A DNA stretch of 64,000 nt from Liquidambar formosana (GCA_039720395.1 CM077826.1:22259053-22323052), one strand, 5' to 3'; positions 46,222 to 58,085 are shown, counted from the first letter of the stretch. Numbers and translations are program-made. The notes: a model not told the origin generated them from the sequence alone.

Positions 46222-47150
46222 AAATTTGAGATTATTAGCTTTGAGCCAAATTGAACCACCATAACAGACTTGTTATGTTGTTCGATGACCTTTTTCTTTT
46301 TTCTAAATTTCCCCTCCTTGAGAACTGAGTATAAAGCTACTTTTTTTTTTTCTTTATTTATTTATTTATTATTATTTATTTATAAAGAGAGTAGAAACAT
46401 CATAAAAAAAATTATAGCATCCCAACTAGGTAGGCACCCTACGATTCCAAATCGTGTACTCACTACGTACAAGTATTAGTATAAGACTAGCTACTTAAGC
46501 GTTGCTCAAACAAAATCATTCTATTTTAAACCATGGCCAAAGTTCGAAATATTTGTGACTTGTGAGTTTGGATCTCAGGTTGGTTGTCCAAGGACATTAA
46601 AATTTGATGACAATTTTTGAAATTGGCATTTTAGAGAATTTTTGTATCTTCATGAGTCCATGCCTGTTTTTGAGAAAATAAATAGCATTTCCAAAGGAGC
46701 TAGCTATTCAACCCTCTTAGTTATTTTAGATAGCTAGATCACAATCACATTTTTCTTTCTCCTAGGGGTTAGTTATATTGGCTAACAATTTTAACTATTG
46801 CCATTTTGATCGGATACATTTAGCTAGGGAATATATATTCACTAGCTAAACTACTTTAGTTAAAAAGTGACATTTTCCCACTCTATTGTGTCATTCCATA
46901 TTTTTCTCTCCACTAGTTGATTAAAAAAAAAAATTATTAGTAAAAATTTGTAATAGCTAAAATGTAATTAGTACCCTAGAAGTACTCACTTAGATAGTTT
47001 GCTAATTATTTATTTAAAAAAAAATGTCATTTTGCGAGATAAATTAGCAAAAAAAAAAAAAAAAAAAAAAGGCTAGTACCGGTCGATGCAATGAGGTTCG
47101 ACAAATAGAGGCTTTTTTCAAATCTGCTAACCAATGATGTTTCATATATG
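46222..47150. other. Intergenic, nothing recognised
   Basis: AT-rich sequence with a T-rich run near 46340 and an A-run at 47049-47070. No supported gene or element. Confidence 0.5.
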
Positions 47151-47159
47151 GCTAACTCC

Positions 47160-47735
47160 ATTTGTAACTTCTCCATCTTGTAATTTTTCATTTTGATAAA
47201 TGGAGACTTCAATGGTCAAAGCACTTTTTCCATGCCTAAAGTGAATTACATGCAGTAATATATTTATTCTGAACGATTGGCCGGAACTTTTTGCGCAGGT
47301 TTTTTTCATGGTTTGGGTGTTCCTATATGAATATATCTTGTGAAGTGAGAAGTCAGGAGTCTGTTCATCAACTAACTTGAGTACTCCAGGAAATTGTTGT
47401 TTGATACAATGATGTCCTCTCATCAATTATTTACTCTCTCGATCTCTCTCTCTCAAACACAGTTGAAGGCAAAGGAACTCCATACAGCAAAACTAGCTAA
47501 CTAGAAAGCGACTGCAAATACAGTAGGACTTGAAACCCCAACCCCACATAATGCAGCTTATTAAGGACGTTGGACCAAAAACATTGCAGTTTACTTGTTA
47601 ATGGGTTTAGCCAATGCATGTTAACTTTGAAGTTGATCGATCCTCCATCACAGGCGCAAAAAATAGTGCTGGAGAAAATTGTTTAACTAATCCATGAAGT
47701 AAATGCGCTAAATGTTGGAAAAATGCCTGCACATC
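47160..47735. repeat. 3' flank of the N4 relic
   Basis: TCCATCTTGTAATTTTTCAT...GTGAATTACATG and the later AAGGCAAAGGAAC...CAAAACTAGCTAACTAGAAA block match the 3' flanks of N3 (40270), N5 (50490) and especially N7 (58400-58660). This shows that N4 derives from an N7-like unit. Confidence 0.7.
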
Positions 47736-48690
47736 CCATATTGATTAATTATAAAATTTGACATAACTTCATATATTTGTTTGGTCCATCTACCTAATAA
47801 CTTAGGCAATATAGTATTAGAGTATGTCATTTTTGGCCTCATTTCACTTGTGAGCTTGTTTTTGTTGTCCACGTGATAGGCCTATTATTCTATTTTTTAG
47901 GTTTGCATGTAAGAGGGAGTTTTGTAAAATCCCACATCCCACATTATTTAAGTATCTAATTGGAAAATGGTACTTCACCTATGTTTTTCTACCCACTTTA
48001 TATGTCAAAAGTGTATAGGTGAAAGCAAACATCTAGGGCTCAATATAAAATAAGTAGAAACTGCTACATATGGGTGGGTGAGATGAGAGAATGCATAAAA
48101 TAACTAGATGGGTGAAATAGTATAGTCCTATCAAATTCGACATGGCTTTATATACCTATTTGAATCCTTTACTTAATTGATTAAACTTTTAGATTGGAAA
48201 ATTAACATGATATCAAAGCACATTATTGTTGATGTCGTTCTTGGGCCATTTTATCTGTGAGCTTGTCTTTATTGTCCACATTAGGGGAAGTGATGAAAAA
48301 ATACCACATCTCTCACATTGATTAATTATAAAATTAATATATCTAAATATTTTTTGAAACCCTTCACCTAATAACTTAGACTTTCAGATTGGAAATTTGA
48401 TATGGTATCAAAACGTATCATTCTTAGGCTTGTTCATATCCTTGATTAGAACCGTCACCTAATAACTTATGATTTTAGGTTGGAAACTTAATTAGTGTGG
48501 TATCAGAGCATGTCGTTCTTGAGTTTGTTCATATATGTGAGGGAGAGTGATGAGAAATGAGAAGTCCCACATCCTACATTGATTAAATATCGAATTTGAC
48601 ATGGTTTCATATACCTGTTTGATGAAGAAAAAAAAAAAACATGTTTGAATTGAACTCTCTACTTGCTAGTTTAGGCTTTTAGGTTGGAAA
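47735..48690. repeat. Repeat-rich insertion splitting the N4 3' region
   Basis: Phrases such as CACATCCCACATTGATTAA, TAGATTGGAAAATTAACATGATATC and TTGGTATCAGAGCATGTCGTTCTTG recur three to four times in degenerate form. Relative to N7, this ~950-bp block interrupts the sequence between the conserved CTAATCCATGAAGT and TTAAATATTTCATCAAAA. Probably a retroelement derivative with internal repeats; the class is not determined. Confidence 0.5.
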
Positions 48691-48848
48691 ATTTATACTA
48701 AATATTTCATCAAAACTTCAAAAATAAAAACAATTTTTTATAATCTAAAAATTAAAAATAAAAACAACTCTTTCATAGTTTCACGATAAAAATGTCAATA
48801 AAGGTGATTTTCCGTACTTTATATTTCCTAATTCCTACCGGGACATTT

Positions 48849-49130
48849 CTATTTATATCCGGGAACCCCACAATAGAAATGGATTCCATAGTCATTGCTC
48901 TTAATTTCCGTAACATGCATGTAATTCGTAGCTCGAAGAGTTTGTCACCTATGGTTGGAGATTTTCTGGATCTCCTGGGTGTTGGAGTCATCCATTATAT
49001 AAACCTCTCTACCCCGGCCGTGATATGGCGGAAGCACTGTCAGATAAACCAGTGAAGATGGAACTAGTCCAGTATCGTATGATCTCATCTTGAAGCTAGA
49101 CCCACCAATTTCCACTATCTTGAAACATTC
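48849..49130 (-). pseudogene. Neprosin relic N4 (exon 7 only, internally deleted)
   Basis: The minus strand from 49130 reads as exon 7 (D/I-S-G-N-W-W, later S-N-D-Y-G-I-H-F-Y). The acceptor CAG is changed to AAG. The W-G-G-E region is mutated and followed by a stop. About 105 bp covering the [12 protein letters not shown] segment is deleted. No other exons are found nearby. The sequence is closest to N7 exon 7. Confidence 0.85.
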
Positions 49131-49499
49131 TTATTCTGAACCCACTATGTATCATTCTTAATCAAATTACCTCCAAAGCATACTAAACTTTAAATCAAGC
49201 TTATAAATAACATCTTTAGGGTCTTATGATCATCTTGAAATGAATTTGACAGGAATGGGAGGTTGAACAAAAGCCATGCAAGTGAAATGACCAAAATGCC
49301 CTTCAACTCGTAAATTTTTTTTGTTTGCCTTTAAAACTTAACCAAATTAGACCCTGAAAAATATTGTGAACTTCTTGGGATGTGTAGAGTCAAAACTCAT
49401 AAGATGAGATATCGAAATGATGCAAAAATGCATATGTGATAGTGCCTCGAGGGTGGAGAGGATTGGAAAAAGGGTAGGAAAATGGGGTGTGTAGTGAAT

Positions 49500-50445
49500 G
49501 TCAATAATCTAAAACTTTGGTACCCCTTGGGTTCTTATGGGTATCCTGAGTCAAAGCGCTAGTGGGTTCTTGAACCCTTAATTTTTCAGCTGGTACCTCT
49601 TTGTTTTTTGGCTTAACAAACCTAGATTAATCCGTGTTCTAGTGATTGGCAATGGATGCTGAAACGGAAAATTAACATATGGTGGGGTTTTGAGGTCTTT
49701 AGTTTTGATGGCAAGTCGTATATGTGACCATTGGAAGCCTTAGATGAAGGCCTGTTTGAAATCCATTTATGAGTATGTGGTTCGCCGTTGAAGATGGGTA
49801 TGTACCTCCCATTGTAACCATAGATGGTGCTGTGGTAAAGAAACCTAGGACTATGTTTGACTAAGGAAGAATATAATGACTGTAAATGAAATTTTGAGGG
49901 ATTTAATGCCATTTTCTTCCCACTCAACGAATGAGTTCATGAGGTCTCACATTGTGTAACCCGCTAGGGAGGCGTAGAAAATTTAGAGTGACCCATGAGG
50001 GAAGGTCTGTTTAGATGAGCTTTTTGATAGCCTAAAATCGCTTATATGGCCCAAAATCATTTTAGAATATAAGATTTTTCAATGCCTCACTAGTTGACCC
50101 AAGCTTTTGAGAATCTTTGTATATATGGACAAAGATGAGAAATTTAGTGACTATTGTGGGAGGCTTGGTGATGTTTTGAGTGGTTTACAAAAACCTACAT
50201 GAAAGAATTCCGGATTATAGAGTCAATCGCTCTTGAGGTCTCTTATTGAGGCTTATAGACCTAAGATGGCGGGCTATTGAGGAGAGCAAGGATGTAGATA
50301 GAACCAAGGAGCTTGTTCGCTCTCTCTAAACCTTTGAGTTGACCTTGAAGTCTAGCAAGATGACAAACACGAGCATTGCCCTAAAAGTGGTGAGTGAAGA
50401 ACCCAAAGAACCCAAGGGAGATTTTGAGGATGAAATATTGGCCAG
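49500..50445 (+). mobile_element. LTR-retrotransposon leader and gag remnant downstream of N5
   Basis: TGGGTTCTTATGGGTATCC and GTGGGTTCTTGAACCCTTAA match the leader at 39800. A broken gag follows: F-D-G-K-S-Y near 49704, D-E-K-F-S-D-Y-C-G-R-L-G near 50137, E-L-V-R-S-L near 50310, S-I-A-L-K-V-V-S-E-E near 50380. Many stops. It is a longer version of the remnant behind N3. Confidence 0.65.
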
Positions 50446-50843
50446 GTGATCGAGTGATGTTTCATGGATTTCTCTCTTAATTAACTTCTATGTCCTGTTG
50501 TCTCTCATCGTTGATAAATTCAAGTTCAATGGTCTCAGAGAACTATTTTCATGCCATGAGTGAATTGGAATAGATTATAGTTGTGAAATCATAAGGGTTT
50601 TTTCTTTTTTGGGCATAGCTGCATGGGTACGAAGCTAGGGCGCTGGGCATTAGGGTTGTTCCTATATGAATATAAACCAAAACTAAAATGCTGCAAATAC
50701 AGTGGGAGTTGATCCCCTCAACCTCACGTAATGCAGCTCAGAATGATTAATTCGGACCAAAAAAAATTTTCAGTTTATTATGATAATGGTTTAGCCAAAG
50801 TTTAGTTCAACGTTGGCTCTCCATTACATTTAGATAAAACTTG

Positions 50844-53796
50844 TTACACTAATCCAGGACCCCCATAATAGAAATGAATTCCATAGTCAGGGGTCTTATT
50901 TTCTTCGACATGTATATCATAGCTTGAAGGGTTAGTCGCCTCTGGTTTGAGATTTCCTGGATCTGTCAGCGTGACGGGGGCAAGCATGACTCCTAGATTT
51001 CGGAAATAACTTGCTTTTGCATATTGTTCTCGGGGGAAATGGCCACTTCCCATTTGAGTTGATGTGTGATGGCCCCCTGGATTAGTATTTAAAATCTCTC
51101 CACCCCATGATATGAAGGCAGCGCTGTCAGATAGACTTGTGAAGATGGAACCAGGCCAGTATCCTAAAACCTCATCTTGAAGCCGAAGATACCAATTTCC
51201 ACTGTCCTGAAACATTTCATTGTGATAAAACAGCATTAGGACTTATCCTTGCAACTAATAAACTGATATAAAGTTTCAATCCAAAGAAAATAAAATAAAG
51301 CACATGGGTGCACAAATGAGTGCTCCGTCTATTAGCAGGAAACAAACATCAGACAAAAAAATTGAGGCCCCATCTGTTTTTTTGGAAGTCGTCTTTAATT
51401 AATGCTTTGTTTCTTTCCTGATTTTAGCATGGTTATATATATATATATAGGGAATTGCGCTTTTCCTTGTTTGGTTACAATGAAAAATTGATGAACTGGA
51501 ATAATTTTCACCATATATAATTTATATTTTGAGGGTAAGAGGAAAAACAAAAAATTAAAAAGAAAAAGAAAAAAGAAAAGAAAATGCTTTTCATCTATGA
51601 ATCTTAGTGAACAAGCTAATCTTGAGGTCATGCCTTTTAAACATTTTTCTTCCGAAAATTGCGTTCCTCAAAAGAACCTAGCCATTATAGAGAGCTATTG
51701 AATTTAATTTCTAAGAAACAAAAGCTTTCCTGTGCTCCAAACATGAAATAAGCACATCTTTATTTTTTAAACCATTTGGTACTTTAAGATATATTTTAAT
51801 TACCTTTTGTATAGTTATCGCTATGTCAAATTGCTTTCCGTTGTAGCTAGAAACAGGTGCAATGGCGGAACCAATGACAAATTTTTGGTTTGTTTGCACA
51901 AAACCAGGACATTCGAGATTGTAGCAGCCTGTGTTTTTGTAGTCATCACTCTGAAACCCAAGATAGAAATAAGTTAAGAGAAAATTAACTCACAAAATGT
52001 ATCAGCAATTTGAGAAAGATAAATGTAGCTCTCTTGCATTCAAATTAACATAGAACCATTGGATGAACACCCAGCAGCGCATCCAATCGGTTCCACATAA
52101 ATGAATGAGCAATCAGTTTCAGGATTGCAGCCACATGCTAGCTTCAATAGCGACTGAGAGTTGGTTGATGGGAATCCAGAGTAGCAAGGGATGGATCAAG
52201 CAAACTTACAGTCCAGTACACAAAGAACCTTGTTTGATTGTCATGATACTGTGGTGGAGAAACCTGGAACCATGAAAAAATTTGTAAACCATTTCCCATG
52301 TTCAAGATTACAAACTTCAGTTACTAAGTCAATTTTGCCTATTGGAAATGATGTGCCAAAATCTTTACCCTCTGTTTGGTTCGTGGATGTTAGGACCAAA
52401 AGGAAAAAAAATTTGAGGGAATTTGGTTTCTCTTGTTTGGTTACAAGGGAAAAAATCTTGTATTTTCCACACATTTTCTTTCCTTCCCATTTTTTTTTCC
52501 CTTATATTTTCTTTCCCTTAAAAAATCGGCAAACCCAGCGTTAATGTCTTCAAGATTTAGTTTAAACACAAAATCAATAGAAAATATTAAGGATTTTGAT
52601 ATGATGTCCAACAAACTTAGGCAGGACCTCACCAAATGAGACTTACCATCCATCCAGCCTCAACAGTGTTGAAACTTCCTTCACCGCCTGAGGCAACCCA
52701 AATTTGAGATACACTAAATTCTGCTTCCTCCGTCATTGGGTTCCAGACATTAATTGATGCATGTGCTCCATAGTACTTGTTTTGACCAACCGTAGAAACT
52801 TGGGCATACTAATCCATATTGTCATTCATAAGAGAGAACAACAATTTAACAAATACATGAAATAAATTTTTTTTTTTAAAAAAAATCTGAATTATATTTG
52901 AGAATTTAATTAGATAGAATGATGTAGAAATGGGCACTAAATTGAATGAAGAGAAAGGAAAAGGTCAAAGTTGAAACAGTACCTCATGAGAATTGGCTGC
53001 AAAGCTGCCATTAACCTGCGTTCTATGTCCACCCAATGGGATAGCCTGATGATCATCATTCTTTTGAGTTCTTCTAATGGGGACGGTCCCTTGAGGGCAT
53101 TGTCCATTCTTAAGCCAACTTTGAATAATCTTGTCTTGGGAGTTCGACCGCTTAATTCCACTCGGATATGAACTAGGTTTCATCTATTAGATTGCAAACA
53201 ACTTAGGAGTTCTAGTCCTTACTTGTTCCAATAAAAAACAAAAACTTGAAAATGAATGGAAATGATTCTGTTGGATTAGTACTATAACTGTATCATTTTT
53301 TTTTTCTTTTTAAATTTTTTTGATAGGCCAAAATAAAAAGCATTTTTCTTCAAAAAAAAAAAAAAGAAAATTGAGGACTCAAAATACATATATCAATTAG
53401 TTAGGATGGAAAAAAAACCTGTATCGTGTGATTCTTAAGAAGTGGATGATCAAAAGCGGGTTGTTTGTAGATATCGACACAGTCAATCACATCACCATCT
53501 TCACTCTGCCAAAATATTAACAGATCATTGCAATCCCCAGAAACTTTAAAAATTCTAGCTTAGAATGAAAAAGAAAAACAACAAAATAAAAAATAAAAAA
53601 TAAAAAAAAGGGAAGGGTAGTGCTTAAATGTAACCTTTATAGTTTTGACTGTTCCTTTGTGTTTTACCAAGTCTTTGCTCTTCATGGATCCAATCTTCCT
53701 TCCTTCGACAAATTCATTGCTAAGCATGCATGCAACGGCTGCTGTCAAGACAAATACCAATCGTCCAAGTTTGGTGTTATGCTTCATATTTGCCAT
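50844..53796 (-). CDS. Neprosin-type secreted glutamic peptidase N5, intact
   Basis: Seven exons (53796-53635, 53505-53419, 53183-52983, 52808-52647, 52263-52210, 51950-51804, 51206-50844) give 391 aa, uninterrupted. The signal peptide ends near residue 32 ([12 protein letters not shown]). The pro-domain has [10 protein letters not shown] and [12 protein letters not shown]. The catalytic glutamates are E200 (V-E-A-G-W) and E308 (W-G-G-E), followed by [15 protein letters not shown]. It ends G-G-P-G-L-V, shared only with N3. An in-frame upstream ATG at 53808 (M-E-I-Q-M-A-N) is possible; I chose 53796 to match N1-N3. Intron 4 carries a 173-bp MITE. The acceptor-like AG before the ATG exon, seen in N1-N3, is changed here. 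Confidence 0.93.
52368..52540. mobile_element. 173-bp Tourist-like MITE in N5 intron 4
   Basis: CCCTCTGTTTGGTTCG...CAAACCCAGCG is inserted at a TTA, duplicated at 52365-52367 and 52541-52543. N3 intron 4 lacks it at the homologous position (GATGTTCTAAAATGTTAATG), so it arrived after the N3/N5 split. Confidence 0.75.
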
Positions 53797-53994
53797 TTGA
53801 ATTTCCAAAATCAGGAAACCTTCTTTGGCAAATTCACTTATGGTTTTAGAGCCTATTGGTGTAGAATAGAAGAGAGAAATTCACTATTTATAAGGGTTTA
53901 CAAATCTGCATGTGTAGGGAAGGTGAGTGAATTGGAGGGATCATGTCCCAATCAATTTGTGGGATTTATCTCGATTAAAGTGGATCTCCCGTCC

Positions 53995-54122
53995 AATAAT
54001 AGTATAATACACCAAAATCATAGGAGAATTTCACATCAATTAATCCTCTAGAATATGATCTTGGGTTTCCATATGTTAACTTGTATGGGTTGAATGCCTT
54101 GTGAGGATGATTTTTTTTTTCA

Positions 54123-54159
<37 letters not shown>

Positions 54160-54312
54160 AAATGGGATGGGTGAAATAGACTTGTGTGAGTTAGCCAAGT
54201 TAATTGGATGAGTCCACCCTCTCTTGAGTGTCTCTAATAATAGTAACCTTAACAGTCACGTAAATTTTCATTATAATAATTCTTACTAGCATTAAAAAGA
54301 AAAAGAAAAAAA
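53995..54312. repeat. Direct repeat R1 flanking the transposed block S2
   Basis: About 315 bp from CACCAAAATCATAGGAGAAT to the TTGCTAGCATTAAAAAG-type end are repeated as R2 at 57765-58055 with few differences, including the long T-run (54124-54158). R1 precedes and R2 follows S2. Confidence 0.9.
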
Positions 54313-55261
54313 AATGTAATCTTTTTGTAAAAGGACAGTTAATTTTTTCAAATTATATCATCAAACAATGAAATGGCAGTACCGCTGGAAAAGTAGACTT
54401 GGATTTATAACATGCAACTGCATTAATTTACGTCTCCTTAAAATGTAATCTTTTTGTAAAAGGACAGTTAATTCCGTGGGATAGAGTGTAGGAAAATATA
54501 AGTAGAATCATTATAATTATGTAATTGTGATTAGGTTAGTTTGATTTGATTAGGAGGATGAATATATGATTAAGCCTAAGTTATTTCCTTTCCATACTTA
54601 GGTTATGTCTAGACTTCAATTTAAAACCCTAGTAAGGGTAGTTTGTAATCAAGCTATTCTATTATGTATGGGATTTAGTTTTTTCTATACAGAGGAAATA
54701 CATAACAATGCGCATAATGATAAAGAGAAATTCGAAAGCTATTTAAGCATGTTATTTTGAATTTTGAAAAGGTATGACATGGCAAGTTAGTTCCTTTGTT
54801 GGCAATTCACTTCACCCAATCATATTTCCAAGAATTTGGAAAATTTGATTCAAAGAAAATAAATACAGTTGCATAAATATAGGGTAAGAGATTTGTATTT
54901 AATCTCTACTATTAAAGTTCATTTCTTATTGTATTTGTTGAATAATATTAACATAAGTAGAAAGATGCCATCCTGTGAGACTTAATACTGTCTCTTGTGG
55001 GTAGGTAACAGGAGAAACGAAGGAATAATAGGAAAAGAGAGAGGAACTTTTCTGTACTTCCCTCTATTTGTTTATTCCTGTTTATGCAAGGAAGGTGAAG
55101 GGAAAATAATCCAACTATCACTGTACTCTGTGCTGTATGGTGTCTCAAATTCAACTCAGTGTGTGACCCGCCAACCTGTTTATTCGGGGGGATGGGGGCC
55201 TGGATTGGTTGTTTTAACCCAGCTTAATTGTGTCTCTTCGTGTAACCCGGTTATAGGACTC

Positions 55262-55347
55262 TATCTCTACTGCTTTTATTTGAGATAGAGAAGTCCTAGT
55301 TGAGCGAGAGGAAGCTTTTGGGTCTGTATACATATGAAAAGATATAC

Positions 55348-55393
<46 letters not shown>

Positions 55394-55886
55394 CACATGT
55401 GTGTTGCACGTGAATATTTTTAAATAATATTAGTTATACAAAATAATAAATACATAAAGATTTTATATTTTTTTCATAAAAGACAAAGTATAAAATTCGA
55501 AAGTACAATTTTTTTTTTTTTTTTAATATCAAAATTGTCAACGAAAGAATAAAAACTCTTTAGATATACGTTCAAAATTTTTTTCTTCATAAAACAGAAT
55601 ATTTGAAGAGACTATATTCATATATATTATCATACAACTTGATAGTTGCTCTAAGAAAAAGAATTTGAGTAAGAATCTAACTTTAATTTGTTAAGGGTTT
55701 GAGTTAAAATCTAACTTTCATATGTTACAAAATGATAAGAATGTTTACTATGTGTTTCAATTAAAGGAAGGATAGATAAGTATTTTTTTTTTTTTTTAAA
55801 TAAGGGTATATTGGTTGTTCAAAAGTTTTTCTGAGATTCGGTCTTTTATAAGTAGTATATATATATATACACACACATATGAGGAA
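55262..55886. other. Extra ~625 bp in S2 relative to S1
   Basis: AT-rich sequence with (AT)n at about 55357-55391 and T-runs at 55508 and 55783. It is absent from S1 at the corresponding place (about 32775). No gene was recognised. It is either an insertion in S2 or a deletion in S1. Confidence 0.6.
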
Positions 55887-56263
55887 GGTTCCGTTGACAC
55901 CTAGTTTAAAACTTTTTACACTTACAGCCGTCAATATCTTTGTATATAAATCATATTTTGCCAATCCAACCATTGGATTACATATTCTTGTTATGCACGT
56001 TATGTATGTCAAATTTCATGTTAATTGGAGGTTAGGAACTATGTTATTCATAAAGTGCACGAAATTAAAATTTTATTTATTAAAAAAAATGTAAGTTTAC
56101 AGATCTAACGCTTCCCAATATCCGATTAATTTGAAATTTGACATGCATGACATATATGATAGGAATATGTAATCCAACGATTGGATTGGCGAAATATGAT
56201 TTGTATAAAAAGATATTGACGGGTGTAAGTATAAAAAGTTTTATACCAGATGTCAACGGAACC
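55887..56263. mobile_element. Foldback MITE, copy b (loop inverted relative to copy a)
   Basis: The arms GGTTCCGTTGACACC... and ...GGTGTCAACGGAACC-type ends match the MITE at 32781-33158. The loop (TTAGGAACTATGTTATTCAT...CTTCCCAATATC) is the reverse complement of the loop of copy a, while the flanking duplicated sequence keeps its orientation. Confidence 0.85.
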
Positions 56264-56286
56264 CTTGCCTATATATATATATATAT

Positions 56287-56433
56287 CTTTGATCATGTGT
56301 GGGATATTTAGGACATTATGTTCGATCACGACCGTACGTGAGTGACATGTGTGGACATGTGAATGTGCGCATGTCATCCACGGACGGCTATGATCGAATA
56401 GGATAATCCAGGATATTCTGCACATGATCAGCC
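56287..56433. mobile_element. 147-bp foldback MITE, copy b
   Basis: TTTGATCATGTGTGGGATAT at the left and TCTGCACATGATCAGCC at the right match the ends of 33204-33348, at the same relative position in the duplicated block. Confidence 0.8.
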
Positions 56434-57082
56434 CTATATATATATGATTCGCGGTTAAGAGTTTTAGAGTGCACTTGATGCAAAGTTACATTAAGTGCAC
56501 TTGATAATAAAATGACTCTCTCTCTCTCTCTATATATATATATAGATATGTATGTATGTATATAGGAATGAAGCTAGGCTTTGGGTGTGAAGCAAAAGGC
56601 TTGGAGTTCAATTTTTCATCGACTGACCTGAAGCCTCGAGGAAATTGGAAAGTGAAAATTTGTGGATGCCCACCACATTGTCGTTTGATACAATGATACC
56701 TGATTGTCAATAAGTTGATCTGTCTTTCTCTCTATCAAGTCTCAATCAAAGGAACACCATACACCAAAACTAAAATGCTGCAAATACAGTGGGACTTTGA
56801 TCCCGCAACCTCACAGAATGCAGCCTAGTAAGAATTAATTTGGACCTAAAAAATTATGGTTTATCATGTTAATGGTTTAGCCAAAGTTTAATTTGATATT
56901 GACCCACCCTCCATTACAGTTAAGGAAATATATATATGAGTACTGGAAAAATATTGTTAAACTTATCTATGTAGTCAATATGCTAAAATTTTCAACCAAG
57001 AATTTAATTAAAAAAAAAAAAAAAAAGACCCCAACTTTTCATGATATAAAATGTCAATAAATGCAGTTCTCTACACTTTATT

Positions 57083-57268
57083 TATTTATTTATTTTTTAT
57101 TTCTTAAGGTGTTCTCAGGCTTCACCCAGGACTAATCCTCCAAGGTACGGTCGGGCGCTGAAGCGGGGACCTCTCCCAAGAAAGTTTACTGCATCCACAA
57201 GGGCTCGAACTCGAGACCTCTTACTTAAGCGACCAGAGCCCCTTCCACTCAGGCCAACCTTCTTTGGT
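57083..57268 (-). mobile_element. tRNA-derived SINE with 14-bp target-site duplication
   Basis: Read on the minus strand from 57268: GGTTGGCCTGAGTGG is a box A match and CTCGAGTTCGAGCCC a box B match. The 3' end is AAGAAATAAAAAATAAATAAAT. The host sequence GTTCTCTACACTTT occurs on both sides (57066-57079 and 57269-57282), and only once in S1 (33974-33987). The SINE therefore inserted after the S1/S2 duplication. It carries pol III promoter boxes but is not a tRNA gene. Confidence 0.92.
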
Positions 57269-57305
57269 GTTCTCTACACTTTTTTTGCTACTATGGAAAT
57301 TTCAC

Positions 57306-57664
57306 TTAATATCCAGGACCCCCATAAAAGAAATAAGTTCCATAGTCAGTGGTCCTATTTTCTTCAACATGTAAATCATAGCTTGAAGGGTTAGACACAT
57401 ATGGTTTGAGAGTTCTGGATCTATCAGGTTTTGTGGCTCATCCATGACTCCTAGATTACGGAAATAACCTGATTTTCCGTATCCTTCTCGCGGGAAATGG
57501 CCACTTCCCATTTGAGTTGATGTGTGATGGCCCCCCGGATTTTTGTTGACAATCTCCCCACTCCATGATAGAGTGGAAGCACTATTAGACAAACTTGAGA
57601 AGATGGAACTAGGCCAGTATCCTATGATCTCATCTTGAACATGGAGCCACCAATTTCCACCTTC
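57306..57664 (-). pseudogene. Neprosin relic N6 (solitary exon 7, frameshifted)
   Basis: It is nearly identical to N2 exon 7, including E-G-G-N-W-W-L-H-V-Q-D-E-I and [13 protein letters not shown] one-base deletion near 57413 shifts the frame after D-P, and S-W-G-G-E became S-W-S-G-E. No other exons accompany it. It came with block S2. Confidence 0.9.
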
Positions 57665-57764
57665 CTGAAATATTTTCATTGTGATAAAACAGTGTTAGCA
57701 GGGCTTGTCTAATTTGCAAAGGAATATTATATACAATATATTTGACTATTGATGACACCAATCT

Positions 57765-57875
57765 ACACCAAAATCATAGGAGAATATCACACCAATTAAT
57801 CCTCTAGAATATGATCTTGGGTTTCCATATGTTGACTTGTATGGGTTGAATGCCTTGTGAGGATGCATTTTTTTC

Positions 57876-57912
<37 letters not shown>

Positions 57913-58060
57913 AAATGGGATGGATGAAATAGACTTGTGTGAGCTAGCCAAGTTAATTGGATGAGTCCACCTTTTCTTGAGTGTCTCTAATAATAGTAAC
58001 CTTAACGGTCACGTAAATTTTCATTATAATAATTCTTGCTAGCATTAAAAAGAAAAAGAA
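57765..58060. repeat. Direct repeat R2
   Basis: Second copy of R1 (53995-54312): CACCAAAATCATAGGAGAAT, GGGTTTCCATATGTTGACTT, the long T-run (57878-57911) and TAATAGTAACCTTAACGGTC. It directly follows block S2. Confidence 0.9.
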
Positions 58061-58085
58061 AATGAAAAAGAAAAAAAAAAAAAAA

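Larger units (their letters stand above)
54340..57720. repeat. Transposed duplicate block S2 (copy of 31850-34430)
   Basis: It matches S1 in order and orientation, ending inside what was N2 intron 6 (TGTTAGCAGGGCTTGTCTAATTTGC). At its left edge a 30-bp phrase, AATGTAATCTTTTTGTAAAAGG, occurs twice (about 54314 and 54440) but once in S1 (31951). It contains no complete gene, only the last exon of an N2 copy (N6). Confidence 0.9.

Noticed and set aside
52241..52653. Overlapping open frames on both strands in N5 intron 4
   Set aside because: They are explained by the 173-bp MITE and flanking intron; no conserved residues.
57083..57268. Possible tRNA gene (good box A and box B)
   Set aside because: Acceptor and anticodon stems do not form, an A-rich 3' tail is present, and target-site duplications flank it, so it is a SINE. 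The same applies to 58086-58262 and 63346-63455.
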